A DNA stretch of 64,000 bases from Linepithema humile (GCF_040581485.1 NC_090130.1:27505418-27569417); one strand, 5' to 3'; positions 41,001 to 52,521 are shown, numbered from the stretch's first letter. Notes: generated by a model not told the origin, from the sequence alone. Numbers and translations are program-made.

Positions 41001-43033
41001 GCAACTCAATTACATTCGCGTAGCGGACACTTGCTATTTTTTTCCCCCTTTATTCCTGTGTTAAAAATAAAATTCACACGGTCCGCTTGACGGCGCTTTA
41101 GAATAAAAACTTTGTAGAATATTTTGATGGACGATAGGTATAAACGATGACTGGAGTAAATGAGCCAAAATCTGCATGCGCAGTCTGCAACCGACGTGTA
41201 CACTCTCTGCGATATGTGCCCTTATAGCATTCAGAAATTTACAAGCATACCGAGCGAGAATATCTTCGCCAGTCATGCCGGTGCTGGCTTGTCAGCGTAG
41301 TGCCAAGCTAAGTTTGACCGCAGGAGTGTAACACCATTCTGCGGTGAATGCCACTACTAGTAGCCAAGTATGAGGCAGCAGCGGTACAGCAATGCTGTAT
41401 AGTTAGCTCAATATTTCGAGAGAGTAAATCTGCCAACGAAATTACGGGATATCGGTTCTGATCGCTCCGACTATAGACTTAATAACAAGAATATATACGT
41501 TTTCTCGGAGGGGCTAGACATTGCGGCTGTATTAGATAATACCGCTGCACGAGGGATATTATACATAAACTATATCCTATATATGCACGTGTTATCAATT
41601 TCGTGTATATAAATTGCTATTTGGAACGTTATTGGCGCAGTGTTACATTAATATCGCAGTTTGCATCTTGCAATTCGGTTCTTTAGAAAGAAACGTCGTG
41701 AATCCGATTGTTGAGTAGTAATGGACTACTCTTGGGCGGACAATGTCCGTCAATAATTGACCAATACTACTGAGCCAACGCTCGACCTGTTTAGGAGCAT
41801 CGGCATTTTCTACGTGGGCAGCGTACACCTGAACGCCCACATAAGTGTGGTGTGCAGCGCTGTCGCATCGATCCATTTAGCTTTAGGTTTCGAGTGCAAT
41901 CTCTGCTCAATCAGCCGCCCTTTTGTGCCTTTTTTTTTCCCTTCCCGTCCATTCACCTTGACTCATCGAACGATCCTCAGATGCATAACCCCGGGTGAAA
42001 CGGAAGCTGAGTAGAGGTAACGAGATACCCAAAAAGCTCCTCTTGTCCTTCTTTTTTTTCACTCACCCTCAGCTATCCTCCGTTTCTTATACCCGGCCCA
42101 ATTTCTCCGGCTTCAAATCCTAAGCGCTGGATTTTGCACGTTTCAGCAAGTTTCCTTTTTCGAAAGCGCGGAGAGTTTGTCGCGACTCGAACATTCACTG
42201 TATAATCCTGTGCATTTTTATCCAACTTGAATTTTCAGTCGAAAGCTTTCTTCCCCGCAATAGATAAAATACTGAATAAAAATTAATCGCAAACTTAATC
42301 GTGAATAAAATACACAAAAATTGTGTATTTAAATTCTACAGAACTGATTCGTTATAATATTTAGTTTTAAAAATTATTTTTTTATAAATCTCTGTGAGTT
42401 CACTTAATTAAAATTCAATATATTTGTCGAATATTAATTAATATTATCAATTAAACTTTGTTTAAAATTATAAAAAAAGTACAGTTTATTTTTTTTGTCA
42501 ATTTACTTAGTTATGTGTTTGTTTGCTTATTTACTTTGTTTAAATTATATGTTTGCGAAATCGCAAAATAGCGGCTTATTTATTCGAATTTGCGAACGAT
42601 CAATAAATGGCAGAAACATTTCAATACTCGTCATACTTTTGTACGCGTCGCGTCGGAAAAACTGATGGCTGCATCGTTCACGATGCAGCTGAAGCTGGAG
42701 GTTTGCTACTTCTTCCGGATTCCCACCGAAGTTTCTCTCGGTACACCAACATCGCTCAACGACGACCGGATAAATGGCACCGCCACGACGATTCATTTCT
42801 CTCGCACGTAACATTTAGCACTGGTTTTCTCTGGATAGCACGCGAGATAACATAAAGTATATAAAGAATTGTACAGCGAAGCCACGAGATCTTTCATTAA
42901 CCTTTTCTTATCCAGTTTCTTTTATCAGAAAATGATGTCGGTTTCAGCACTGTATATACACGTTCGTGATATTTTTCAAAAGTTATACCATCCACACCGA
43001 TGACTATTTGTATGGTCATATTCTTCTCTTTTT

Positions 43034-43038
<5 letters not shown>

Positions 43039-43064
<26 letters not shown>
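43039..43064. repeat. Poly-T run (26 nt)
   Basis: An uninterrupted T run preceded by a TTTTCCTC-type pyrimidine stretch. It may mark the tail of a minus-strand retro-insertion; no element body is recognisable. Confidence 0.85.
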
Positions 43065-45777
43065 GTTAGAGTATCCAAATATCTGAACCCAGACACAGCT
43101 CGCTAGTGAGATTTATGTGGCTCTCTGGTCATGATTTTTTAAAATATTTTTACTAAAAGAAACTTCACAAAATTTCAACATTTTAAGTAAACTATTTTCA
43201 AAGAGAACAGATATTTTTAATATATGGAGGATTCTTTTCTATGTATGTTATTAGAGTTTATTTAATTTTGATTGTTATTAAAATCGTTATTTGTATATTT
43301 ACTCCTTTATCCTTTATCTTTATTTGTTCAAATATTGATGCTGTATTATACAAAATATAGTGCGCCATCGATTTTTAGGATTTTTACGTTTTAGCGGAAT
43401 AAAGATATATCGTTGAAGAGAAAATGTGAATATACATAGTATGCTTCTCGGTGTAAGCAGTTCGCAATGTATATCAGGTAACATAACATACGGCTGGAAA
43501 ATGAGGAGTAATTTTTCGCATGGGGCGGACTGACCCCGGCATGGCCGGTTAATTGCCTACTTAAACTCAGGAAGTTAAAAAAGAAGGATTTTTGAAGGGA
43601 CGGAGATGCAATCCCGATTAAACTTCCGACTCTACGGCGATATTACCGGAGTATAATTGAATTTCTCTGTTCGTATTTTCCTTCCTCTATTCTCCCTCCA
43701 TTTCGTTCTGTTCCCCGACCACGTCCGGTCATTAGTATAAGCAGCGATTCCGATTACAGGGCCCTTAATTACAATGTAATTTAGAGAACTTTTTTATTCG
43801 GCTTCATGCTGCTTTCTCTCTTTCTCTTCCTCTTTCTTTTAGTTTCTCTCTATCTCTCGGCTCTTTCTATGCCGCGAATAAAATGATGTTTTTGCCGATG
43901 TATGGAAAACTGAATATTTTGAATTGTTGCGCGTTGTGCATTAGTGCATATTACGTGTATATTAAGCATATATATACACGACATAATAAAATGCGACATA
44001 TGATAAATCATTCCCGTGACAAGCAATGAACAAAATAAACATAAAAGTCCAAAACAAATCAAACTGTGTAATTTTGAAAATAGATATTGTGAAAAACATA
44101 AGCTGAATGTTTTCATTCGCACTGTTACATCGCAAAATATTGCATATATGGCACGCTTTGAGATAGTTTATTATACAAATTAATCTGCGCTGAGTGAAAT
44201 TAAAAATTAAAAGTTTATGAAGAATTTTAAAAGCGAGTAGAAAGTTTTACCGTGCTGTGCTCATAAAAAAATACTTATTATTAAATCCATATGAATAAAC
44301 GATGAAATTGTTTTCCAACTCTAGTATATCAACAGATTTACCGAACGCGCAGTCTCTCACAATTTAAAAATTGTCGATATTTTGATTTTGCATTTTTATT
44401 TGCGCCTTATTACTGCGCGTGATACTTAAAAAATTCACGCTCGATAGTTTGAAGACAACGCGATGAGAGGCGACGCTCCTCATTTCGCGCAGTTGACGAG
44501 CGGGGCGCTTTCACGCGGACGACGCTCGCGAACGAAACTTCCAATCTCGAATTTCGAGATAACGACGCGAGTATTTCCCCGGGGAGCACCCTCGGTGCGC
44601 CAGCAATCTCGCTCGATCGAGAGGCACACCGATACGCCCCGCGACGCGTTTCTGGCAAATCGAGTTCTCCGTATATCGAGAGGATAGCCGACCGTTGTAC
44701 ATCCTGACGAAAGGTATGATTCAAACTTCGTTTTACCTCACTGTGGTCTAGGTTGATCTTGAAATCGCGCGGAAGAAAAAGCAACCGTCGAGACGAATTG
44801 GACGGTTTGCTCTATAAAAATGTTATGTGCAATGATGCGATTTTGAGGAAGATGGGTTTTCACGTTGTATTAAGAAAAAAATAATGGAAAATTCCCGGTT
44901 GTAAAAGTTTGACATCGCTCTTTAAAGCGGATAATGGGCGCTATTAATTTTCACTATCTATACACGGCAATTAAAGTTGGGGAACAATTTATGTTATTAT
45001 ACGACAAGGTTCGCGGGAAGCTTTTAGTCTGCAATAGATCGAGATTAATGAGTCTCATCGAGATGCAATAACGCTGCATGTAACGATCAGTTCCCCGATA
45101 ATTAGTTTCTGCAATAGTGCTTTGCATTCCTGCGATATTGACGTTATTGAAGTTTTGAACGACACGATCACAGATTAAATTCAGAGAGCAATATAACAAT
45201 TAGTAAAAAAAAAAGGGGGGCAATTTATCTCTGCTTCTTTTTGTTGCAATCTAAAAGATTTACGTCTGATGTCGCGCAAAACTCTGCTTCAATTTCTACA
45301 TTTTATAGTCGACCCGCTTGCACTCTGTGCTGGTGTAAAGCGCCGGAGAGAGCGCGGAATTTAGTCAACTCACGTAATTGCTGCAATTCGTGCGGGAAAG
45401 GAATGCGAACAAAAATAAACGGACGGACAGGCATTCGCTGTCGCCGGCGTGGGAATAATATCGAAGCAAGCTCGACGGGAGTTTGACAATAACCGGCGGA
45501 TTGTGTGTAAGGGCGGATAGTATCAGGCAGCCTGGGAGACGCGGGAGAGCTTGGGCGGATCAGAGGTTAAGTGAAATTGAAGTTTGGATCGTTGATGAAA
45601 ACCGAGCTTGCGGGATACGAGCGGCGAACGGCCGGCCTGTGGGTGTGTGCTTCTTGAGCGATAGTTTCGTTCCCTTTTAATTCCCGCGATAGTGGGAGCT
45701 GGCAGAAATGACGCGGCGAAGCGGGAAGGAACCAATTGCCGGCCGTGTGTTGTACGAGCGAATGGACGGACGAGCGC

Positions 45778-45791
45778 GGGGGGGGGGGGGG
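45778..45791. repeat. Poly-G run (14 nt)
   Basis: Fourteen consecutive G inside a CpG-rich island. A homopolymer of this length is also prone to assembly length error. Confidence 0.9.
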
Positions 45792-46219
45792 TTAATTCTA
45801 ACACGGTGTGCCGCGCTAGGACAGCGAAGTATCCGGCAAATAAATTTGCCGCGGGAGGAACGAGAAACGCGGAGCTTTTCTATCGAGAGGGATGATTTAT
45901 GATCGTGCGCCTCTCGCGGCATGCGCGAAAATCTCGGCGCTACAACGTGGTGCGGATGGAGCGAATAAAATATTCTGGGGAGCGCCGGCAGCGCGGGGCT
46001 CAGAAACTGCTAGTCAATGTATCGAACGGGATGAACGATGATAAATATTAAGGGTGGGATTTAGATCTTTCTCTGGCGGTATCGACGTGGGTTCCCGAGA
46101 CCTCTGATCGTCCGGATATAGCGGCTCGACGTTATGTGCCATATTCATGATTACAATGATGGACGAATTCGCTATTCTTTATTTAGATGGAACATCTAAC
46201 ATTTAAGTGTCTCTTAAAG

Positions 46220-46267
46220 ATGATAGGATGAGATAAGGATAGGATAAGATGGGATAGGATAGATAAG
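46220..46267. repeat. Imperfect (GGATA)n-type repeat
   Basis: Irregular AGGATA, AAGATG and GGGATAGGATA units on the + strand. Confidence 0.8.
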
Positions 46268-47236
46268 CGGAAGAGAAAAAAAAGATACTTTCTACGCGAT
46301 CACGCGAGAACATGGGAAATTCGTGATTAATCTCGAAGCTTATCGTTACACAACAGCGGAATTCCGCTCGGTAATTCTTGATAGAATTCCCTCGGTCGCG
46401 TATTCCGTCGGAGCGTTTTCCGGCGGAAACGGTAAGGGCGAGGCTATTTTTCAGCGGCGTCGGTACCACTGTATCTGGCCGCACCGCCAGTTAATTCCAT
46501 GAAATATCGATGCCTGTACCTTTCCTGATAATGGAGACCTCGACAGACTGCCCGGGTACAAGCGATTTTTCATTTTGCCTTCGACGCGAGCCTAGTCCGT
46601 TTCGATTCGTCGATTATTTCCCACGTGCTATGCACGTCGGGTTTGTCCAATGTATATCCTATGCATCGGAAAGTGACGGCGACAACACGTCGCAAAAACG
46701 TTTTACGTCAGGCGCTTTTTCACGCTAACGGTAAATCTATGCACATCTCTTAACGGCAGGACGGAAGTGAGCGATTTTCCCCACACAGCTTTGACCATTC
46801 CGTAATAATTGAAATTTTATTAAATACAAAATTTAGTAATTACTTCCAGCGACATATTCTTGAACAAATGTAAAAATAATATTTTCTTAGTGAAAATTTT
46901 ATTAGCAGTCTTTTTCTATAACATCACAATTTCCAGCAATTAATTAACACTCAAGTTTATATTAAAATTCTGCTTACGAAATCAATATTTAATATTGGCT
47001 AAAATGCCACTTTATAATTATTAGTGTGCGAAAAAATTACTTTACAATTATTAAGATATATGATTTTGTTATGATATTATTTTAGTCATTAAACTAAAAA
47101 TCTATATATTCCGCCATGTTAAAGTGGCTATTTTTCAATCTTTTTACTTTAGCGTCAAGCATTTGCTGTTAAAAAGTAAAGAATCTGGGTATATAATGTA
47201 ATATATAGCCAGATACTAGATCATATATATCTAACG

Positions 47237-47254
47237 CACACACACACACACACA
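47237..47254. repeat. (CA)9 microsatellite
   Basis: Nine perfect CA units in AT-rich intron. Confidence 0.9.
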
Positions 47255-48654
47255 GTATTATATTACTTTGCGGCTGATAGATAACGCAAGAAGCGCTATT
47301 TTCACAAGCGCGCCTCCAAAAAGGCTTTCATCACGATACATGTTATACGGTCCCACATAAGCGTTCATCGAGAATCATTGGAAGTTCTCGCTGCAGGAAA
47401 TTGCGATTTCGCGTTTGTACCTGGAGATAGACGTGGGCAGCCGGGCATATGCAAATTGTGTAGCGCGGCGGGATAGCGCTGTGTAGACTGGAAATCGAAA
47501 TGTGCAGTGGCACTTGATCCGAATTAACAAGAACCGAAAGCCATCGTTTTTCAATCTTGAATGAAGCGTAAGTGCTTGTATAATCATGCCGCTTCGGATA
47601 CAAGCGTTTTAACGATTCTCGCGGCTTTGAGCGAAAAATTCAAAATGAAGCTTACACAGCTTAATATTTTGTATTGCTATTACGTCAAAAATCCGTATAC
47701 TTATAATTTAAATAGCATAATAGCGTTTATATATATATATAAATGAACAAGCGTGCAATTATTAAAATTGTTTTCGAAAAATTTGCCTAGCGATTTCAAT
47801 TTATAAAGAAATACGTTCGAAGTGAATACTTATCATTGAAAGTGACTTAAGATCAGTCGCGCCATATCTGACGTCGGCGTAGGGTCGGTAATATAACACG
47901 AGGAGGAGGCTCACAATTGCGTGACGAATGGTATTTGACGAAGGATCCTAATGACACGATCGTCCTTTCTACATTTCTCACACGGCTGCCAAACAAATAT
48001 CCAGCTGCGATAGCTCTGTGAATCTCCATTGAGGCATAAATTGATTTCGAGGGGTTCGCGCAACAAAGGCCCTACACCGCTGTATCATATTCCTATCCCG
48101 CGGGGCGACGTATCTCGTTAGATCGCGTCTGACGATCAACTCGAAGACTTGTGCGGGAATCGATAGCTCGTCTCCGATGCTGCGCGATCACGCGAGAGGT
48201 GGGTTGCCACGATTAAGACTCCGCGCGATCTTCACGGGGCGAAGTCTGCCCCTTCCCTCCCCCTTAGACGTCGTTATTCCCCGGACCACGTGCCGGATAA
48301 AGGGAAGCCCCTGCTGCGCTCGCCGACTGTAATTCGAGACACGTAGGGCGTGGAAGCATCTGTGCATTTGCACGTAGATCTGTGATACTTCATACGAAAG
48401 ATACGAAAGGAAAAATATATCCTCGCGCGCAGCGAGAGGAGCTGCACTTTTCCCGATGCGGGGAGGACAAACTGCAATTTATCGAATGCGATTGTTGCCG
48501 CAGTGACGAACATAGTTTCTCGCAAAACGGATGGGATTTATATTTCATAACGTTTATTTACGTGAGAGATAGATAACTCTTGTTAAATATAACGCGGCAT
48601 TGCAATTAAAATCGATAAGCAAAATTTAGACGGATATTGATTTATTGTTCGTGA

Positions 48655-48685
48655 AATTTTCAGCGCTTGTCACGCGCTGAAAATT
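48655..48685. repeat. Perfect 12-bp hairpin, 7-nt loop
   Basis: AATTTTCAGCGC, loop TTGTCAC, then GCGCTGAAAATT. It is exactly self-complementary. Unlike the other hairpins here, half of its stem is GC-rich, so it should be stable as RNA. Function unknown. Confidence 0.85.
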
Positions 48686-50470
48686 GCATCTCGCATCGCG
48701 GGCAAACTCTTTGGACATTCCCTCTGTGCGTCATGCCGGGTATAACTCGGTTAATATCTATCAAACGGCCGCGTATATCCGCGCGAAAGATTCGAACATC
48801 CGAACGCGGAGCGACGCGCGCGTTTCATATATATTCATTCTCTTTGTACAAATATACACGGGCTTGTTTGTTTTATGTCGAACGCTCGGCGAAGTTTCGT
48901 GTGCGCGCACAGTCGGGTAAGTCGGCGGGATAAACTGCGCGCCAAGGCGGGTTTCGGTGGATTATTAATACAGTTCACGTTTCCCCGAAGGGCTGTACGG
49001 GCGAGAGCTTGGCGACACACTCGGGACCGAGAAATACCTCGCCAATACGGCGACGGTCAATGCAATCAAGGCTGTCTTTAAGCGAAGTCGAATCACTGGA
49101 AAGTTGAGCAACATGAATAGCCTGATTTATCGTCGCCCGCGCGCGTGGAAAGAGTGAGAAAATTCAATGAAATTCACAAACAATTAAATGCAACTTTCCA
49201 TCGAACAGATATTCCCTTGCACAAATTTATCATACGAATATCGGGAAACTTGGAGATTTTTGAAAAAATAACTTGTTTTTTTTATTTATTGTATTTTATA
49301 TATTTGATGTAATTGCGATATTACTGTTGTATTATGCCAAAATCTTTTCATCACATTTCTTTTTAATTCGGAATTGACTGACATAATTGATTACATCTCA
49401 TGTCAGATGAATTTATCGCGCAATTTTCGCCGAACTGGCAAACGTTAAATAAAGATAACAGTTTCTCGAGCGCAGTTCAAGTCTATTGACAAGACCAACA
49501 TTTTCTCGAACCGAACCAGTGTAAAATTACATTTTCCCGGTGAATTCCCTTCTTGCCGGCTCGGAAACTCGTAATAGTAGCCTATACTTCCTGCCTTGAT
49601 CGTAACTTTGGGGCTCGAAGATAGTTCACAGGGGAGGAAAGGAAACCGATAGCAAAATAATCCCGGCGCACCACAGTCATCTACAATGACTTAGTATCTC
49701 CGGACTCTCTACCCGACTTTGGGAAACTCGACCATCGCGCTTAGTTTACTTCGCAACCCCACGTGGCCGATGCGGCCCTCGACAGTAAACGTGCTATCGA
49801 CCAAAGATATACTCGTGCTATATTTAGAAAGATCAACTAAATCATCCAATCTCGGGAGTACAGATTTGGTTTAATTAGCGCGAGATGACATAATTTGTGA
49901 AAGCTGCTACTTTTCTCTATTAGAGTTTTTTAGGTGAGGAAAAAGAAAATTTATTTTTAACAGTGTATTATTTAATATAATTCTTTCTGTATAATTAATT
50001 CTTATAATATATAAAATAATAAATTACGAAACATTTATCGGTTTATATCTGCTAAAATGCATTAATATCTGCTGAAGCTAATAAAAATAAATTTTCTCCT
50101 TCCACGTAAATGATTAAGTTATAAGTAGGATAATAAATTAGGTAGAAGCAACTTATCGCTAATCCGTATTCGCAAAGTCGGTTAAAAGCAAATTATCGAT
50201 GTACTCGAGCCTGCGCGATTCAAGCTTACAATTAGCGGATCGAAATAAGAGCCTGCCGCGTAATGACGCGATAATCCGACCTGATTTCGCAAACGCTTCG
50301 TCAGATAATCCTTGTTTCCGCGCTAAGGTCGCCCCGGTCCTTCGAAAAAATCACTTTCATATTTACCTTCCCTCCCGTTGCTGTATTTCCGGAGAAATGA
50401 TCAGATTCGCCACGTCCGTGTACGTAGGATCTCTGTCCGCCTGTTTAGGACACCGTGACTACGCTAAACG

Positions 50471-50497
50471 CACACACATATATATATATACACACAC
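50471..50497. repeat. Compound CA/TA/CA microsatellite
   Basis: CA units, then TA units, then CA units, ending 132 bp before exon A. It is followed by a purine-rich tract at 50512-50553. Confidence 0.9.
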
Positions 50498-50629
50498 GTA
50501 CAGAAACAGATTTAAAAGAAAAGTAAGAAAGAAAAAAAAAACAAAAAAAGACGGCTTGGTATCGAATCGGAAGTACAAAGTAAGCTCGACCGCCGCAGCG
50601 CCCAGAACCACTAATGTGCTCGCTCGCAG

Positions 50630-50810
50630 CGCGGACGGCAACTTCGAGGTGACCTTGGCCACGAAGGCCACGATCTACCATCAAGGATTGGTCGAGTGGA
50701 AGCCGCCGGCCATTTATAAGTCGTCCTGCGAGATCGACGTGGAGTACTTCCCATTCGACGAGCAGACCTGCGTCCTCAAGTTCGGTTCGTGGACCTATGA
50801 CGGCTTCAAG
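50630..50810 (+). CDS. nAChRalpha4: nAChR alpha4 subunit, alternative Cys-loop exon A
   Basis: The first base completes the Asn split from the 110-bp exon, and 60 codons follow, opening ADGNFEVTLATKATIYHQGL. The Cys-loop is complete: C33 to C47 with 13 residues between them, containing the canonical FPFDEQ. The exon ends YDGFK. It covers strands after loop A, the loop E region of the ligand site and the disulphide loop that couples binding to gating. The acceptor CTCGCTCGCAG has a CTAAT branch-site candidate at 50611-50615; the donor is AAG|GTAAAT. Entry is after two codon bases and exit is phase 0. The frame happens to stay open for about 430 bases upstream, through simple repeats, which is not coding. 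EVTLATKATIY and the TCVLKFGSWTYDGFK end match my memory of alpha4-type subunits better than alpha1-3. Confidence 0.97.
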
Positions 50811-51684
50811 GTAAATTCGCATGGTAGCCGTTAAGTCGTGGCCTTTCCAACCCCTCCAGCCAGCCTGCGCCCAACTCGAGCCCCCCTTAAAAAAAAAAAC
50901 CGAATCAACCGCGACCCCGAATCGGTCCGCCGTACAACCGAGACGCGGATCCGACGCTTCTCCGTGCGGGATGCGTCTCTGGGACGGCGGTATCGGCTAG
51001 ATCCTAAGCGTAGATTAGATCACTGACGGTCGGCTCGCCGCGTGGGTCTCCGACGATCGAGAGAGGGGGAGCATCGAGTGCCGGAAATCACCCCGGGAGA
51101 CGGATGCTGCCACATAGCCCGAGGTGACGCGACCATCGCTTTGTACGGACAGAGTGACTCGTCGTAGAATCAAGAGCGTGGGTGTCGAATTGCAGTCGAG
51201 TATTATTCTTATCCGGCTGACAGAACCAATCAGCATTGTAGAAGCTTCTCGGCCAAAAAGACGGAAGGGATATTCAATCGGACGGTTTTCAATTTTATTA
51301 AAAGCAAAGTCGGTTGCAGTGTCTGTCTCGAAAGAGAAGTCGCATCTGTATAAATTTTCCGGAACTATCGAACTTGGCGAGTTAGTCGAGGTATATATCG
51401 GTTTTCTGTTTCCGAGATCTTTCCCGGCCAATCGGGGAAGGCATTTCGCGAAGAAGCGGCCGGAGAGCTGCCGTGTGATAACTGTGCGAACGCGCGCAAG
51501 ACTCACTCCGTCGATACACGCGAAGCCGGATATCGAGGGCGACAGAAGGCGGGAGAGAAAAGAGGGGAAAAAAAAAAGAGAGAGAGAGAGAGTTGGGAGA
51601 AGATAGAAAAGGGCGGCAGCATCCGGAGACCTTCTCTCCGAGCCAATCGTGATCACGCTCGGCTCGTTTCTTCGGTGATTCCAG
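50811..51684 (+). other. 874-bp intron between the mutually exclusive exons
   Basis: A GC-rich intron with few stop codons, so large frames remain open on both strands (51124-51606 plus and 51015-51656 minus). They resemble no known protein and overlap antisense to each other. Its distinctive part is a purine-rich tract (51541-51616) including A10 and (GA)n, ending about 70 bases before the exon B acceptor. At 874 bp it is too long for simple steric exclusion to prevent joining of A to B, so exclusion must rely on other signals or on decay of frameshifted mRNA (inference). Confidence 0.85.
51541..51616 (+). promoter_or_regulatory. Purine-rich (GA)n tract upstream of exon B
   Basis: Nearly all A and G, including A10 at 51568-51577 and (GA)n at 51578-51592. 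Exon A is likewise preceded by an A/G tract (50512-50553) at a similar distance of about 75 bases. Purine-rich intronic tracts near alternative exons can bind splicing regulators. The function is inferred from position only. Confidence 0.4.
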
Positions 51685-51865
51685 CGCCGACGGCAACTAC
51701 GAGGTGACGCTGATGACCAAGGCCACGGTCTACTATTCGGGATTGGTCGTGTGGCAACCGCCGGCCGTATATAAATCCTCCTGCTCCATCGACGTTGAGT
51801 TCTTTCCGTACGACGTACAGACCTGTGTTTTGAAGTTAGGCTCCTGGACCTATGACGGCTTTAAG
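51685..51865 (+). CDS. nAChRalpha4: nAChR alpha4 subunit, alternative Cys-loop exon B
   Basis: Same length (181 bp), same entry and exit phase and the same protein segment as exon A. It opens ADGNYEVTLMTKATVYYSGL and ends YDGFK. It shares 47 of 60 residues with exon A. The differences cluster around loop E (YHQGLVEWK becomes YYSGLVVWQ) and in the Cys-loop (FPFDEQ becomes FPYDVQ; Glu after the first Cys becomes Ser). Both loop cysteines are intact. The acceptor TTCGGTGATTCCAG is good. The donor AAG|GTGCCG departs from consensus at +4 and +5, so it is weak. The organisation corresponds to the alternative Cys-loop exons (4 and 4') described for Drosophila Dalpha4, where the choice affects subunit assembly (from memory). 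This pair is the strongest reason for calling the gene alpha4. Confidence 0.96.
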
Positions 51866-52105
51866 GTGCCGCACTGCCACATCGCAACGAGCACGAGAAA
51901 CCGCAGTCTCCAAGCATTTAGTCTCGAGAATCTTGCTCATCATCGGTCTACTCTAACGTTATCCTTTAGCTCGTTTTTTCCATTTGTGTTTTCTTTGTCA
52001 AAGAATGCCTCCTTGACACCCGTAAACATCCCTGCGATGCGCTAGTCTTTGGACGTCACGTGATATATATTTACATAATTTTATATTCATCCATTTGCAC
52101 GCATG

Positions 52106-52381
52106 TATACAGGGTGCGCCGAATGTTTGCATTTCTTTCCCCGTGTGGATTTTTTTCACCAAGTTGGAGTACAGATTTCGAAAAGGTGCTATCTTTCCGG
52201 ACGTTCGACTTTGAATATCTTTGCAATTGTATGTCGGATTAAAATTCCCAAAGTGTATATATTTTTGCACATTGGCATTATTGATTTTTACGTTTCTGAT
52301 AAATATTTTCAAGCTACTCCAAATTGGTCGAGAAAACCGTAGATAAAAAACAAATACGGGACACTCGGGACACCCTATATA
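52106..52381. mobile_element. 276-bp MITE with AGGGTG ends
   Basis: The left end TATACAGGGTGCGCCGAATG and the right end, read inward, TATATAGGGTGTCCCGAGTG match at 17 of 21 positions (the 21st base, T, is shared). TATA/TA flanks suggest a TA target duplication, as in Tc1/mariner-type elements. There is no ORF of note inside. A closely similar end motif occurs alone at 12323-12332, so the family has at least two traces in the window. Superfamily assignment is tentative. Confidence 0.65.
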
Positions 52382-52459
52382 TGTGTGCATACGTACGTAC
52401 GCATATTTGGATATTGTTACGTGGTGTGGACTGCAATGTTATTTTATTGACCATCATTC

Positions 52460-52521
52460 CGTCGTGATATGACGCGGTCGGCTCATTTTCCGTCGCGATA
52501 TGACGCGCTCGGCTCATTTAC
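52460..52521. repeat. 31-bp tandem duplication
   Basis: Two adjacent 31-bp units, each with the core GATATGACGCG then TCGGCTCATTT, are identical at 28 of 31 positions. They sit in a CpG-rich patch just beyond the MITE. Confidence 0.9.

Larger units (their letters stand above)
25384..50629 (+). other. 25.2-kb intron before the alternative Cys-loop exons
   Basis: The intron runs from a GTAAGT donor to CTCGCTCGCAG. It alternates AT-rich DNA with CpG-rich islands (around 44460-44700, 45290-46100, 48100-49080 and 50200-50630). It holds a poly-T run (43039-43064), a 14-G run (45778-45791), a GGATA-type repeat (46220-46267), (CA)n (47237-47254), a CA/TA repeat (50471-50497) and a perfect 12-bp hairpin (48655-48685). 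A possible recursive splice site lies at 38038/38039. Among the open frames, the minus-strand one at 28632-29153 (173 codons) is the longest in AT-rich DNA, but none carries a domain I recognise. The blocks 25384-37900 and 38050-43030 are otherwise unremarkable intron. Confidence 0.9.

Noticed and set aside
41643..41876. A 77-codon minus-strand frame with protein-like composition (contains QVERWLSSIGQLLTDIV)
   Set aside because: It reads plausibly and might be a transposon remnant, but I could not match it to any family and no inverted or direct repeats frame it.
50199..50834. A 211-codon plus-strand open frame containing exon A
   Set aside because: Only 50630-50810 matches nAChR. The upstream part runs through CA/TA and A-rich simple repeats, and a good branch site and acceptor sit at the exon border. 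The extension is chance.
51015..51656. A 213-codon minus-strand frame between exons A and B
   Set aside because: It overlaps another long frame (51124-51606, plus). Both reflect low stop density in GC-rich, purine-rich intron, and neither translation resembles a protein family.
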